Notes under the pieces: generated by a model
The model's database searches: none
Told to the model about the DNA's origin: nothing
What the model saw: the letters and a program-made list of their open reading frames with translations, nothing else
Made by a program: the position numbers and the translations under genes
NCBI GenBank assembly: GCA_026392145.1
Contig: JAPLCS010000133.1
Coordinates: forward strand, 1-5,055
Source of the DNA: Fimbriimonadales bacterium
GTDB lineage: Bacteria; Armatimonadota; Fimbriimonadia; Fimbriimonadales; Fimbriimonadaceae
Direction: 5' to 3'
DNA length: 5,055 bases
Shown here: positions 1-5,055 of the stretch, in pieces
Position numbering within the stretch: the first letter of the stretch is position 1
Layout: the number at the start of each line of letters is the position of its first letter

Positions 1-711
1 AGTGGTCACCTTAACCATTGGAAAATCGTTCAAGAACGCAGGAACTGGAAACCGATCAAACTCGTGCAACCTTGCGGGATACCACGTCGCCGCTCCCGAC
101 TTCCACAGCACCCCAAACCACTTCGCCCAAGTCGTCGTGAAATAGATGATTGCACAGTTAAATTGCACCAACCTCTGTGGCCACATGGAGACCAAGGGCA
201 ATTCAAGAGGTACCGTTCCTCGTCTTAGTCCGATGTATCGATCGAGCGAAAAAGCAAGTCCACTGGGGGCAATAGCGATGTATAGAGCACAAACTCGCAT
301 TACCGAATCTCCTCCATGCAAGAATGGCCCCGTACGCAACTGAAGCGAAACTTCTCCAATTGCCATTACTGCAGTGCTTACTCTTGTCCAGAGACCGAGC
401 ATCGAAAGTAGTGAAGCTAGAACAACGAGCCAGTAGAAACAAAAAAGGAAAGTAGGATTCGTGACTCCGTTAAGCAATGAAACTCTCGGAAGCGAAAATC
501 CATCTCCACCCAAATAGACCCGGTTATCAAGGTACTTCGAAGCAACCCAAGCCGGAATATAGCCGCTCTCACTCACCCAATCAGAACGAAACAGTCCAAC
601 CATGACTCCATTAACAAAAATCAAGCCGGACATCAAAGCTCGGAAAACGCCCATGGTTACAGGGCTTCCGTAACGGAACCAATACGCATATAAGGTCCTA
701 ACGGCTTCCAA
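1..711 (-). CDS. HTTM-domain integral membrane protein (VKGC/SdpB-like), 3' end cut by window
   Basis: Seen: 237 residues with no stop before the window edge, so the C-terminus is missing. The start is TTG at 711-709, preceded by GGAGG with 5-nt spacing; the next in-frame start, ATG at 654-652, would remove part of the conserved N-terminus. Residues 10-29 (YWFRYGSP..MGVFRALMSG) match the usual HTTM opening. Hydrophobic segments lie near 20-39, 88-106, 138-155 and 183-196. Family-like motifs are LHGGD (131-135), APSGLAFSLDR (148-158), WPQRL (177-181) and the helix YFTTTWAKWFGVLW (190-203). Known: HTTM proteins are multi-pass proteins related to the vitamin K-dependent gamma-glutamyl carboxylase; most bacterial members have no proven substrate. 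Context: the start overlaps the end of the upstream W-x-MFAP membrane gene by 14 bp, so translation is probably coupled. Inference: the two products work together in the membrane. Family assignment is fairly sure; the reaction is unknown. Confidence 0.85.
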   Translation of the reverse strand, partial: MEAVRTLYAYWFRYGSPVTMGVFRALMSGLIFVNGVMVGLFRSDWVSESGYIPAWVASKYLDNRVYLGGDGFSLPRVSLLNGVTNPTFLFCFYWLVVLASLLSMLGLWTRVSTAVMAIGEVSLQLRTGPFLHGGDSVMRVCALYIAIAPSGLAFSLDRYIGLRRGTVPLELPLVSMWPQRLVQFNCAIIYFTTTWAKWFGVLWKSGAATWYPARLHEFDRFPVPAFLNDFPMVKVTT

Positions 712-1492
712 TAGAACCTCCTACCGGCAAAGACAGGGTGTTTGGTTGAACAATTACCACCGATTGAAAGTGCCTGATTAAGTCCACTCTAACCGGTGGG
801 TTCAAGGGGTCAGTGGCACTCTTGACAGCGATGGCCTGACCAAAAGGTGGCCAAAAATATCTGGCGTCATCCTGATTCACTCGCTCATAGAATTTTCGAT
901 ACCTTTCCTTCACATACTTTTCCGGGATAGGTAAATCCTTGATTCTCGGATACTTAAACTGTTTAACAGAACCATCAAGATAAGTAACTTCCGCCGAAGC
1001 CCACAAGTCAGTCTGGGACGGTTCAGGAGCAAACATATCCCAATACTGCCAAAAACCAGTCAACAACAAATAACCTGCAACCGGCGGTGTCTCACGTAAC
1101 ACCTGGAAGTTGTATTTTAAGAAGGCATCAGCCCCTCTTGGTTCAGCTTCCCCTTTCAAAACAGGTTCAATTGGCTTAGGAAGTGTATAAACAACCACCG
1201 CAAGGACATGAAAAGCGACAAAACCTACGACTAGAGGATGAATTTTAGGAAGTATGGGTAACTGACTTCCTCCTCCAGAATTAGATTCACCTAAGACGCT
1301 TTTGTCAGAAGTGGAACCAGAGTCCACCGATTTTGCATCAGATCTGCCCTTGGCTCCCGAAGGTGAGCGCTTCTTATTCGATGCAGTTCCCTTTCCCACT
1401 TTTCTCCAACAAAATAATAGTCCAATGGCAATAATAAACCAATGACAGTCGCCGGTGATCTTAAGTTGGGAGGCTAGTGTCTCCCAACTCAA
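698..1492 (-). CDS. Membrane protein with W-x-MFAP motif, HTTM-gene partner
   Basis: Seen: 264 residues. A short hydrophobic segment (about 18-29) is followed by a Lys/Ser/Gly-rich low-complexity linker (31-78), a clear membrane segment (86-104, PLVVGFVAFHVLAVVVYTL), and then a soluble part with WDMFAPEP (151-158), a beta-like stretch ending in a DG turn (161-180), the basic stretch ERYRKFYER (196-204) and the C-terminal VRVDLIRHF (234-242). Known: proteins with a W-x-MFAP-x-P segment followed by an RYRK stretch recur beside HTTM genes in several bacterial phyla; their biochemical role is not established. The start is uncertain. TTG (1492-1490) is the first possible one after an in-frame TAA at 1498-1496; it has no well-spaced ribosome binding site and lies inside a hairpin. 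There is no in-frame ATG before residue 153; a GTG at residue 32 is an alternative. The gene is in the same frame as the upstream TPR coding, separated only by two stops. Function unknown. Confidence 0.78.
   Translation of the reverse strand: MSWETLASQLKITGDCHWFIIAIGLLFCWRKVGKGTASNKKRSPSGAKGRSDAKSVDSGSTSDKSVLGESNSGGGSQLPILPKIHPLVVGFVAFHVLAVVVYTLPKPIEPVLKGEAEPRGADAFLKYNFQVLRETPPVAGYLLLTGFWQYWDMFAPEPSQTDLWASAEVTYLDGSVKQFKYPRIKDLPIPEKYVKERYRKFYERVNQDDARYFWPPFGQAIAVKSATDPLNPPVRVDLIRHFQSVVIVQPNTLSLPVGGSIGSR
1461..1492 (-). promoter_or_regulatory. Intercistronic hairpin overlapping the TTG start
   Basis: On the minus strand, a 12-base arm (TTGAGTTGGGAG, 1492-1481) pairs with CTCCCAACTTAA (1472-1461) across an 8-base loop. 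Eleven pairs are Watson-Crick and one is G-U. No U-tract follows, so it does not look like an intrinsic terminator for leftward transcripts. The first three bases of the arm are the proposed TTG start of the W-x-MFAP gene, so the structure could hide that start, tie it to translation of the upstream TPR gene, or protect mRNA ends. The pairing is visible directly; the role is inferred. Confidence 0.55.
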
Positions 1493-1494
1493 CC

Positions 1495-1524
1495 CTTACT
1501 TTTCAATTTCTTACTTTTCAATTT
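1495..1524. repeat. 15-bp perfect tandem duplication doubling a stop codon
   Basis: Two exact, adjacent copies of CTTACTTTTCAATTT (plus strand; 1495-1509 and 1510-1524). On the minus strand each carries the reading ..IEK-TAA, because 15 is a multiple of three. The stop at 1513-1511 ends the TPR coding, and the second copy puts an identical stop at 1498-1496 in the same frame, just before the W-x-MFAP gene. It looks like a recent slippage or duplication event. Confidence 0.9.
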
Positions 1525-2092
1525 GAGCAATAACATCCGCAAGTTGTTCTTGCATCTCTGGGTTTTGCTCAACTACTGCTCGAATCTGTTCTGCAATCTG
1601 GCGTGCTTCTTCTTTCATGCCAGCAGCTTGTGCCGCAAGCCCAAGATTGATAAAGATTCCAAAGCTCTGCTGATTATTCGCGAACGCAAACTGCATAAAG
1701 CTCCAAGCTTCATCATGACGTCCTTGACCATTCAATGCTTCTCGCAATTCCCCATAGCCTGGTTCGCAGCCTGGATACATCTCAAGTAGTCTCTTCGCTG
1801 CATCCTCAGCTTCTGCGTGCTCACCAAGTCGATTGTGAGCAGAGCTCAGCATCGCCCACATCTTCCAGTAATCAGCTAACCAATTACGGAGAGGCTTGAG
1901 CTCTCGAATAGCCCCAGCGGCGTCTCCTTCTTCCATCTTCTTTTCTGCCGCTTGAATACTCTCAACCCGCTTAGGTTGTTCCAATTCAATCAACCATGCA
2001 TTTGTCTGCGCTCTGGTGTTTGGATCTGGGTTTGCCTTCAAAATGTTCTGAAGGACTGCGGGAACTTCGAAGGTTCGATCGGCAGCCTGCAA
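1511..2092 (-). CDS. C-terminal part of TPR protein (frameshift-separated)
   Basis: Seen: 193 residues from TTG at 2092-2090. This start has no ribosome binding site, and the frame stays open and protein-like upstream to about 2158 (FLEDCLDVAPADVPLLLEYAQTL before it), so it is probably not a true start. Helical TPR-like pairs occupy about residues 45-70 (AAEKKMEEGDAAGAIRELKPL), 74-108 (the WKMWAMLSSAHNRLGEHAEAEDAAKRLLEMYP repeat), 112-140 and 143-175 (FGIFINLGLAAQAAGMKEEARQIAEQI). Known: TPRs are about 34-residue helix-turn-helix units that mediate protein contacts. Context: the upstream minus-strand gene ends in TPRs and runs out of frame exactly where this one becomes coding, so both parts most likely belong to one protein of about 530 residues. 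The stop lies in the 15-bp duplication. No binding partner can be named. Confidence 0.75.
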   Translation of the reverse strand: MQAADRTFEVPAVLQNILKANPDPNTRAQTNAWLIELEQPKRVESIQAAEKKMEEGDAAGAIRELKPLRNWLADYWKMWAMLSSAHNRLGEHAEAEDAAKRLLEMYPGCEPGYGELREALNGQGRHDEAWSFMQFAFANNQQSFGIFINLGLAAQAAGMKEEARQIAEQIRAVVEQNPEMQEQLADVIAQIEK

Positions 2093-2106
2093 AGTCTGCG
2101 CATATT

Positions 2107-3102
2107 CTAACAGCAGAGGGACATCAGCCGGTGCGACATCAAGGCAATCCTCAAGAAATCCATACTTGGCTTATCTGGTCCTTCGAGTTCAATAGCTCGC
2201 TTAAAATCTCGCTCCGCATTCACAAACATGCTCATACCGCCTTGAGCGTTGCCAAATCGATTCAAAATGCCCGCGTCATCTGGTTGCAACTGGCTTGCTT
2301 TCTCAAAGAAATCAATAGCCTTAGGCAACTGATTTGCCATCTGATAAAGTTCACCCAGCGCAAAGAATGCGGCAAACTCTTCAGGCACCAACTTAGTTGC
2401 ACTCAACAGGGTTTCTTCTACAAGCTCAAAGCTGCCAATCTGAAAGTTTGCACAAGCTCGGCATAGACCTACCAACACTTGGTAAGCGCCTTGGAATCCC
2501 TTGTCCCTTTCAACCACTGAAAGCAGAGTCGCCATGGCTCCTTCTGGGTTAAATTCAACGGCAACCAAACCATTGGCTTGCTGGATATAGTTCAGAGCGT
2601 CATAGCCTTCCAAAAAGTCGAGAAAAACAACAGGATCATCGGTGCCAAATTCAAGAGTTTCACCAGCTAATAATTCAGGCAACCCAATCTCAGCTCGGTC
2701 AGCGACAGCTTTGATGAGCTTATGAATAACCTCAAGAGATTCAGAAGGGCTGAAATCGAACTCAAGCACTTCCCCAGCGGCCATGTTGTCTTTGTGAGTA
2801 AGTCGAACCGTCGCTTTGTATCCTTTTTCAGAGCCAACCATCATTCCGTCAACTGCAAGGTCAACTCCTGATTGACCAAACAAATCTGAAATTTGATCCG
2901 CATCTAACATCCCGTCAGACAGATTAACAAAAGCAGTCCGAGCCACACCTTCTTGCTCGACTTGGGTTAAAAAACTAACAGACTGAATATCGGCTTCAGT
3001 ATTGGAGCGGAGTTGGTCGGCAACAAATGCAGAGATTTGACGACCGAGTTGGGGTTTTGCCCCTTCTCCGGCATTGAGAGGAAGAATGGCGACTTTCAGC
3101 AC
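2107..3102 (-). CDS. TPR protein with TolB/FlgO-like N-terminal domain, N-terminal part
   Basis: Seen: 331 residues. It opens with the strand VAILPL (4-9), then an alternating helix/strand domain to about 115, including GVDLAVDGMMVG (79-90) and ATVRLTH..GEVLEF (97-115). This resembles the nucleotide-free TolB-N/FlgO/CsgG-type fold often fused to TPRs. A helical region follows (120-235), then TPR-like units at about 239-272 (EEFAAFFALGELYQMANQLPKAIDFFEKASQLQPDD) and 276-307. No signal peptide or membrane segment is visible, so a cytoplasmic location is likely. The last 15 residues (317-331, RIALMSH...) do not look like TPR and are probably frameshift readout; the natural frame continues at about 2155. 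The GTG start (3102-3100) directly abuts GGGAG, so spacing is wrong for a normal Shine-Dalgarno; a leaderless transcript from a TACAAT box is possible. Probably first gene of the leftward cluster. Role inferred only as scaffold-like. Confidence 0.75.
   Translation of the reverse strand: MLKVAILPLNAGEGAKPQLGRQISAFVADQLRSNTEADIQSVSFLTQVEQEGVARTAFVNLSDGMLDADQISDLFGQSGVDLAVDGMMVGSEKGYKATVRLTHKDNMAAGEVLEFDFSPSESLEVIHKLIKAVADRAEIGLPELLAGETLEFGTDDPVVFLDFLEGYDALNYIQQANGLVAVEFNPEGAMATLLSVVERDKGFQGAYQVLVGLCRACANFQIGSFELVEETLLSATKLVPEEFAAFFALGELYQMANQLPKAIDFFEKASQLQPDDAGILNRFGNAQGGMSMFVNAERDFKRAIELEGPDKPSMDFLRIALMSHRLMSLCC
2142..2160 (-). other. Probable -1 frameshift site joining the two TPR reading frames
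   Basis: In the frame starting at 3102 the protein reads ..PDKPSMDFL then RIALMSHRLMSLCC and stops at 2107. One base back, the sequence reads ..FLEDCLDVAPADVPLLLEYAQTL and continues without a stop to 1511. Restoring a single missing base in the TTTC run (2158-2155) would join them. The heptamer TTTCTTG is a poor match to a programmed -1 slippery site because the second codon re-pairs badly, so a mutation or sequence error is preferred. Confidence 0.65.
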
Positions 3103-3108
3103 CTCCCT

Positions 3109-3114
3109 ATTGTA
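3109..3114 (-). promoter_or_regulatory. Possible -10 box for the leftward TPR/HTTM cluster
   Basis: TACAAT on the minus strand (5/6 match to TATAAT) lies 6 bases upstream of the GTG at 3102, so transcription would begin at or next to the start codon and give a leaderless or nearly leaderless mRNA. No convincing -35 element was found (best is TTAGTG, 18 bases upstream), so support is weak. Confidence 0.25.
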
Positions 3115-3125
3115 CCGATTCGTCT

Positions 3126-4226
3126 ATGCTTTCACTAATGCTCTTACCTGTTCTCTTCGGAATCAATCTCGCAAGCTCGCATTTTGCCCTTCCTGTATCT
3201 CCGGCGACTACGCATTCTCAATTGCGCTACAAACTAGAAACAAGATTCATCGGCAGGTTTCACCCATCCGCAGATTCTTTTTCGTTTTCGTGCCAATGGC
3301 CCGGAAGTTCTGTCGAGACAGTAGGCATGGTTCCTTCAATTGATGTCGCCTTTGAGCCAGAAACGGAAAATGATCGCTGGCAAATAGAAGTTGACGGCAT
3401 TCCAACGGGCATCCTCAAACTTCAAAAATGGGCGAATAACTATTCAATTCCGCTTCAAGGTCCGGGAAGAAAAGTGGTGAGACTGATCAAAAGAAGCGAA
3501 GCATTCCAAGGAACTACTAAATTCCTTGGCTTCTACTCCTCTCAGCAATTCAAATCAAAACCGCCGACCGCTCCGAATAGAAGTATCGAAATCATCGGCG
3601 ATTCAATCAGCGCAGGGTTTGGAGTAGACGGCAAGACGAAAGACGAAAAGTACAGTCCAGAAACTGCCAATGCCTACCTTACTTATGGAATGATTGCCGG
3701 TCGAGACCTGAAAGCAGATGTAACCGTGGTTGCCTGGTCAGGCAAAAAAATGTGGCCTGACAATGATATTCCATCCATTTACGACTCAATTCTCCCCTCA
3801 CAAACAGTTCCAAACATCAGCCCTTTATGGGACTTCAAAAAAGCTCAAAAACCAAACGCGGTGGTCATCAACCTCGCGACTAATGATTTTGGCAAAGGGA
3901 TTCCCGATGAAAAAGGTTGGACTTCTGCGTACCTAGCCTTTGTCCAAAGAGTTCGGAAAAACTACCCAAAGGCATTCATTTACCTTGCCACAGGTTCAAT
4001 GATGAGTGATACCTGGCCAGTGGGCAAAAATCACCTCACAACCGTCAAGCGATACCTTGACACCGTGCAGTCTCTCAGCAAAGATTCAAGAATTAAGCGT
4101 GTCGATTTTGCCGTTCAAGATGAGAGAGATGGTATCGGAAGTTCCTACCACCCCAATGCAGTAACCCAACGAAAAATGGCACTCGTGCTTGAAGAAAAAC
4201 TCAAACAAGACCTCAAATGGAGGTAA
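3126..4226 (+). CDS. Secreted SGNH/GDSL carbohydrate esterase, CE2-like
   Basis: Seen: 366 residues, about the usual CE2 length. A hydrophobic leader (1-20, LSLMLLPVLFGINLASSHFA) suggests export, though its n-region has no Lys/Arg. A beta-rich N-terminal domain (about 36-145) carries the GRFHPSADSFSFSCQWPGSSV stretch (43-63) typical of CE2 jelly-roll domains. The SGNH domain follows: block I GDS with nucleophile Ser160, block II Gly206 in AWSGKKM, block III Asn253 in ATND, and block V His342 in SSYHPN. Known: CE2 enzymes remove O-acetyl groups from xylan, mannan and related glycans by a Ser-His mechanism; some members lack the third acid residue. Here the position two to three residues before the His is Ser339-Ser340 rather than Asp, fitting a dyad type. 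ATG 3126 has no Shine-Dalgarno; ATG 3138 (residue 5) is possible. It is divergent from the TPR gene and upstream of efp. Substrate not known. Confidence 0.88.
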   Translation: MLSLMLLPVLFGINLASSHFALPVSPATTHSQLRYKLETRFIGRFHPSADSFSFSCQWPGSSVETVGMVPSIDVAFEPETENDRWQIEVDGIPTGILKLQKWANNYSIPLQGPGRKVVRLIKRSEAFQGTTKFLGFYSSQQFKSKPPTAPNRSIEIIGDSISAGFGVDGKTKDEKYSPETANAYLTYGMIAGRDLKADVTVVAWSGKKMWPDNDIPSIYDSILPSQTVPNISPLWDFKKAQKPNAVVINLATNDFGKGIPDEKGWTSAYLAFVQRVRKNYPKAFIYLATGSMMSDTWPVGKNHLTTVKRYLDTVQSLSKDSRIKRVDFAVQDERDGIGSSYHPNAVTQRKMALVLEEKLKQDLKWR

Positions 4227-4271
4227 TCCAGACCATCGAGATATTCCAAACCCAAAATCTGCCAAAATAGG

Positions 4272-4301
4272 TAGATTCGGAAGAACAAATTCCCTTATAA
4301 T
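4272..4301 (+). promoter_or_regulatory. Sigma-70-like promoter upstream of efp
   Basis: A perfect TATAAT sits at 4296-4301 in the 90-bp gap after the esterase stop. TAGATT at 4272-4277 (3/6 to TTGACA) is 18 bases upstream. Transcription would start near 4308, only about 10-13 bases before the GTG/TTG start candidates of efp, giving a very short leader. The -10 is convincing; the -35 is weak. Confidence 0.5.
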
Positions 4302-4320
4302 TTGGAACTTTCGCGGAGTG

Positions 4321-4626
4321 TTGAAACCGTTAACTAGAAACGATACAAGCGATTTCAAAACCGGCATGGCATTTCAGATGGACGGAGACATTTGGTCCCT
4401 TCTTGAGTTCCAACACGTGAAGCCAGGCAAGGGCGGAGCCTTTGTCCGCACCCGACTTCGAAAGGTAAAAACCGGTCAAGTCCTCGAAAAGACATTCCGA
4501 TCTGGTGAAAAAATCGAGCCTGTATTCTTGGAAAAAATTAAAATGCAGTTTCTGTATAAACAGGGCGGCGAAGCCATCTTGATGGGATGGATCTCGATAG
4601 CTATGAACAAATTCCAGTTCCGATGA
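4321..4626 (+). CDS. efp: Elongation factor P, N-terminal fragment (frameshifted efp)
   Basis: Known role: EF-P binds stalled ribosomes between the P and E sites and promotes peptide bonds at proline runs. Seen: TSDFKTGMAFQMDGDIWSLLEFQHVKPGKGGAFVRTRLRKVKTGQVLEKTFRSGEKI.. is unmistakable EF-P domain I. The tip lysine of KPGKGGAF (residue 37 from this start; counterpart of E. coli Lys34) is present, so a lysine-modified EF-P type is expected. The frame then enters domain II (MQFLYKQGGEAILM) and breaks at 4581-4590; the last 14 residues (GWISIAMNKFQFR and the Met before) are out-of-frame readout. There is no ATG at the expected position: AGA stands where EF-Ps usually have Met (before NDTSDF). 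TTG 4321 or GTG 4318 are the nearest starts, GGAG (4315-4318) being too close to be ideal. The frame is open further upstream to 4189, but that stretch is inside the esterase gene or promoter and unlike EF-P. As it stands the gene is broken. Confidence 0.8.
   Translation: MKPLTRNDTSDFKTGMAFQMDGDIWSLLEFQHVKPGKGGAFVRTRLRKVKTGQVLEKTFRSGEKIEPVFLEKIKMQFLYKQGGEAILMGWISIAMNKFQFR
4581..4590 (+). repeat. 5-bp tandem duplication (GATGG x2) disrupting efp
   Basis: GATGG at 4581-4585 is repeated exactly at 4586-4590. Removing one copy restores ..GGEAILMDLDSYEQI.., which aligns without gap to the usual EF-P segment (..GDEYVFMDxxTYEQI..). With both copies the frame moves and ends at 4626. This is direct sequence evidence that a duplication caused the break. 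Confidence 0.88.
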
Positions 4627-4907
4627 CAGTGCTCGGTGACCAAGCGGCTTTCCTCAAAGAGGATATGGAAATTGTGTCGCTCCAAGTAAAAGAAGAAGTA
4701 CTTGGCTACGAACTTCCAAACTTTGTTGAACTTGAAGTCACCCAAACCGACCCAGGCGAGCGAGGCAACACTGTAAGCGGTGGTGCGACTAAGCCAGCCA
4801 CTCTCGAATCTGGAGCCACTATCCAAGTCCCGTTCCATATCAACACGGGCGACATTCTCAAAGTAGATACGCGAAGCGGTAGCTACCTTGAGCGCGTCAA
4901 GAAATAA
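4587..4907 (+). CDS. efp: Elongation factor P, C-terminal fragment (OB domains II and III)
   Basis: Seen: 106 residues from ATG 4587, inside the duplicated GATGG. MDLDSYEQIPVPMTVLGDQAAFLKEDMEIVSLQVKEEVLGYELPNFVELEVTQTDPG is domain II, followed by domain III with the EF-P family signature KPATLESGATIQVPFHINTGD (about 69-89) and the ending VDTRSGSYLERVKK. Rejoined to the upstream fragment it gives about 193 residues, close to the usual 185-190. The ATG is the internal Met of the intact protein, and no good ribosome binding site precedes it, so separate translation is doubtful. Without domain I and its lysine this piece could not do the EF-P job. Domains II and III appear well conserved, so the break is recent or is a sequence error. 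The next gene starts 5 bases after this stop and is probably co-transcribed. Confidence 0.82.
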   Translation: MDLDSYEQIPVPMTVLGDQAAFLKEDMEIVSLQVKEEVLGYELPNFVELEVTQTDPGERGNTVSGGATKPATLESGATIQVPFHINTGDILKVDTRSGSYLERVKK

Positions 4908-4912
4908 AAGCC

Positions 4913-5055
4913 ATGAAACCCAATCGTCAGAAGGATAACACTGAATTCCAACCCGAGGTACTCGGGGAAATCCCGATGACGATTGCCCGTTTCGCCACAT
5001 GGGGTGGGGCCATTGCTTTCGCTGGAAGTTTGTTTGTCACGATTTATCTAATGAC
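4913..5055 (+). CDS. Hypothetical membrane protein, 3' end cut by window
   Basis: Seen: 47 complete codons from ATG 4913 without a stop. A charged, hydrophilic N-terminus (MKPNRQKDNTEFQPEVLGEIP) is followed by a likely membrane helix (about 22-46, MTIARFATWGGAIAFAGSLFVTIYLM). It begins 5 bases after the efp stop, with only a weak purine stretch (AAGAAATAAAAG) as ribosome binding site, so it is probably translated from the efp transcript. It does not look like AccB, which often follows efp in other bacteria. The family was not recognised and no function is proposed. Confidence 0.6.
   Translation, partial: MKPNRQKDNTEFQPEVLGEIPMTIARFATWGGAIAFAGSLFVTIYLM

Noticed and set aside
203..442. 79-residue minus-strand open frame
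   Set aside because: It is out of frame with the HTTM gene on the same strand, which covers the region with clear family motifs; the product is low in recognisable structure.
2150..2160. Programmed ribosomal frameshifting in the TPR gene
   Set aside because: The TTTCTTG heptamer does not allow good re-pairing of the second codon, and no strong downstream stem or upstream Shine-Dalgarno stimulator was seen.
1996..2466. 156-residue plus-strand open frame
   Set aside because: It runs antisense through the TPR coding regions, with no family resemblance and no start signal.
3086..3130. Alternative esterase start at ATG 3086 with a good GAGAGGA upstream, reaching the esterase frame after one extra base
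   Set aside because: It would give a leader with an Arg (MATFSTSLLYR-SSMLSLMLL..), which is attractive, but it needs an unproven frameshift and overlaps the start of the divergent TPR gene. The sequence there is the complement of VAILPL coding.
4227..4295. Terminator after the esterase gene
   Set aside because: Only a weak AATCT/AGATT inverted repeat is present, with no GC-rich stem or T-run.
4189..4320. N-terminal extension of the EF-P fragment from ATG 4189
   Set aside because: This part overlaps the esterase end and the promoter region, and its translation has no EF-P similarity.
4476..5000. 174-residue minus-strand open frame
   Set aside because: It lies opposite efp, whose fragments are identified with high certainty; composition is that of an antisense shadow.

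Overview
The window looks like chromosomal DNA from a free-living, probably Gram-negative-type environmental bacterium with moderate GC (roughly 45-50% by eye). No phage, insertion-sequence, CRISPR, rRNA or tRNA signal was seen. Lineage cannot be fixed from the sequence. An HTTM protein beside a W-x-MFAP membrane protein, TPR proteins and a CE2 esterase would suit Armatimonadota, Planctomycetota or similar groups, but this is a guess.

Left part (1-3102, all minus strand, read right to left): a leftward gene cluster. It starts at 3102 with a tetratricopeptide-repeat (TPR) protein that has a TolB/FlgO-like N-terminus. The TPR coding continues in another frame (1511-2092, open back to about 2158), so one protein of about 530 residues appears split by a frameshift near 2142-2160. 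Next is a membrane protein (698-1492) with the W-x-MFAP motif, and then an HTTM-family (vitamin K-dependent carboxylase-like) integral membrane protein that overlaps it by 14 bp and runs off the left edge. A 15-bp perfect tandem duplication that doubles the stop codon, followed by a perfect-looking hairpin, lies between the TPR gene and the membrane gene.

Right part (3126-5055, plus strand): a secreted SGNH-fold carbohydrate esterase of the CE2 type is divergent from the TPR gene, with only 23 bp between the two starts. After it comes a good sigma-70-like promoter and efp (translation elongation factor P). The efp frame is broken in the middle by a 5-bp tandem duplication (GATGG twice, 4581-4590), leaving an N-terminal half (4321-4626) and a C-terminal half (4587-4907). 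Five bases later a small membrane protein of unknown function begins and runs off the right edge.

Functionally, the HTTM protein and its W-x-MFAP neighbour probably act together in the membrane, and the esterase probably deacetylates polysaccharide outside the cytoplasm. EF-P would relieve ribosome stalling at proline runs if it is made intact. The most notable feature is the cluster of small length changes (5-bp duplication, 15-bp duplication and one TPR frameshift) within about 3 kb. Either this is a locus with real short-duplication mutations or the assembly is imperfect; only reads can decide.
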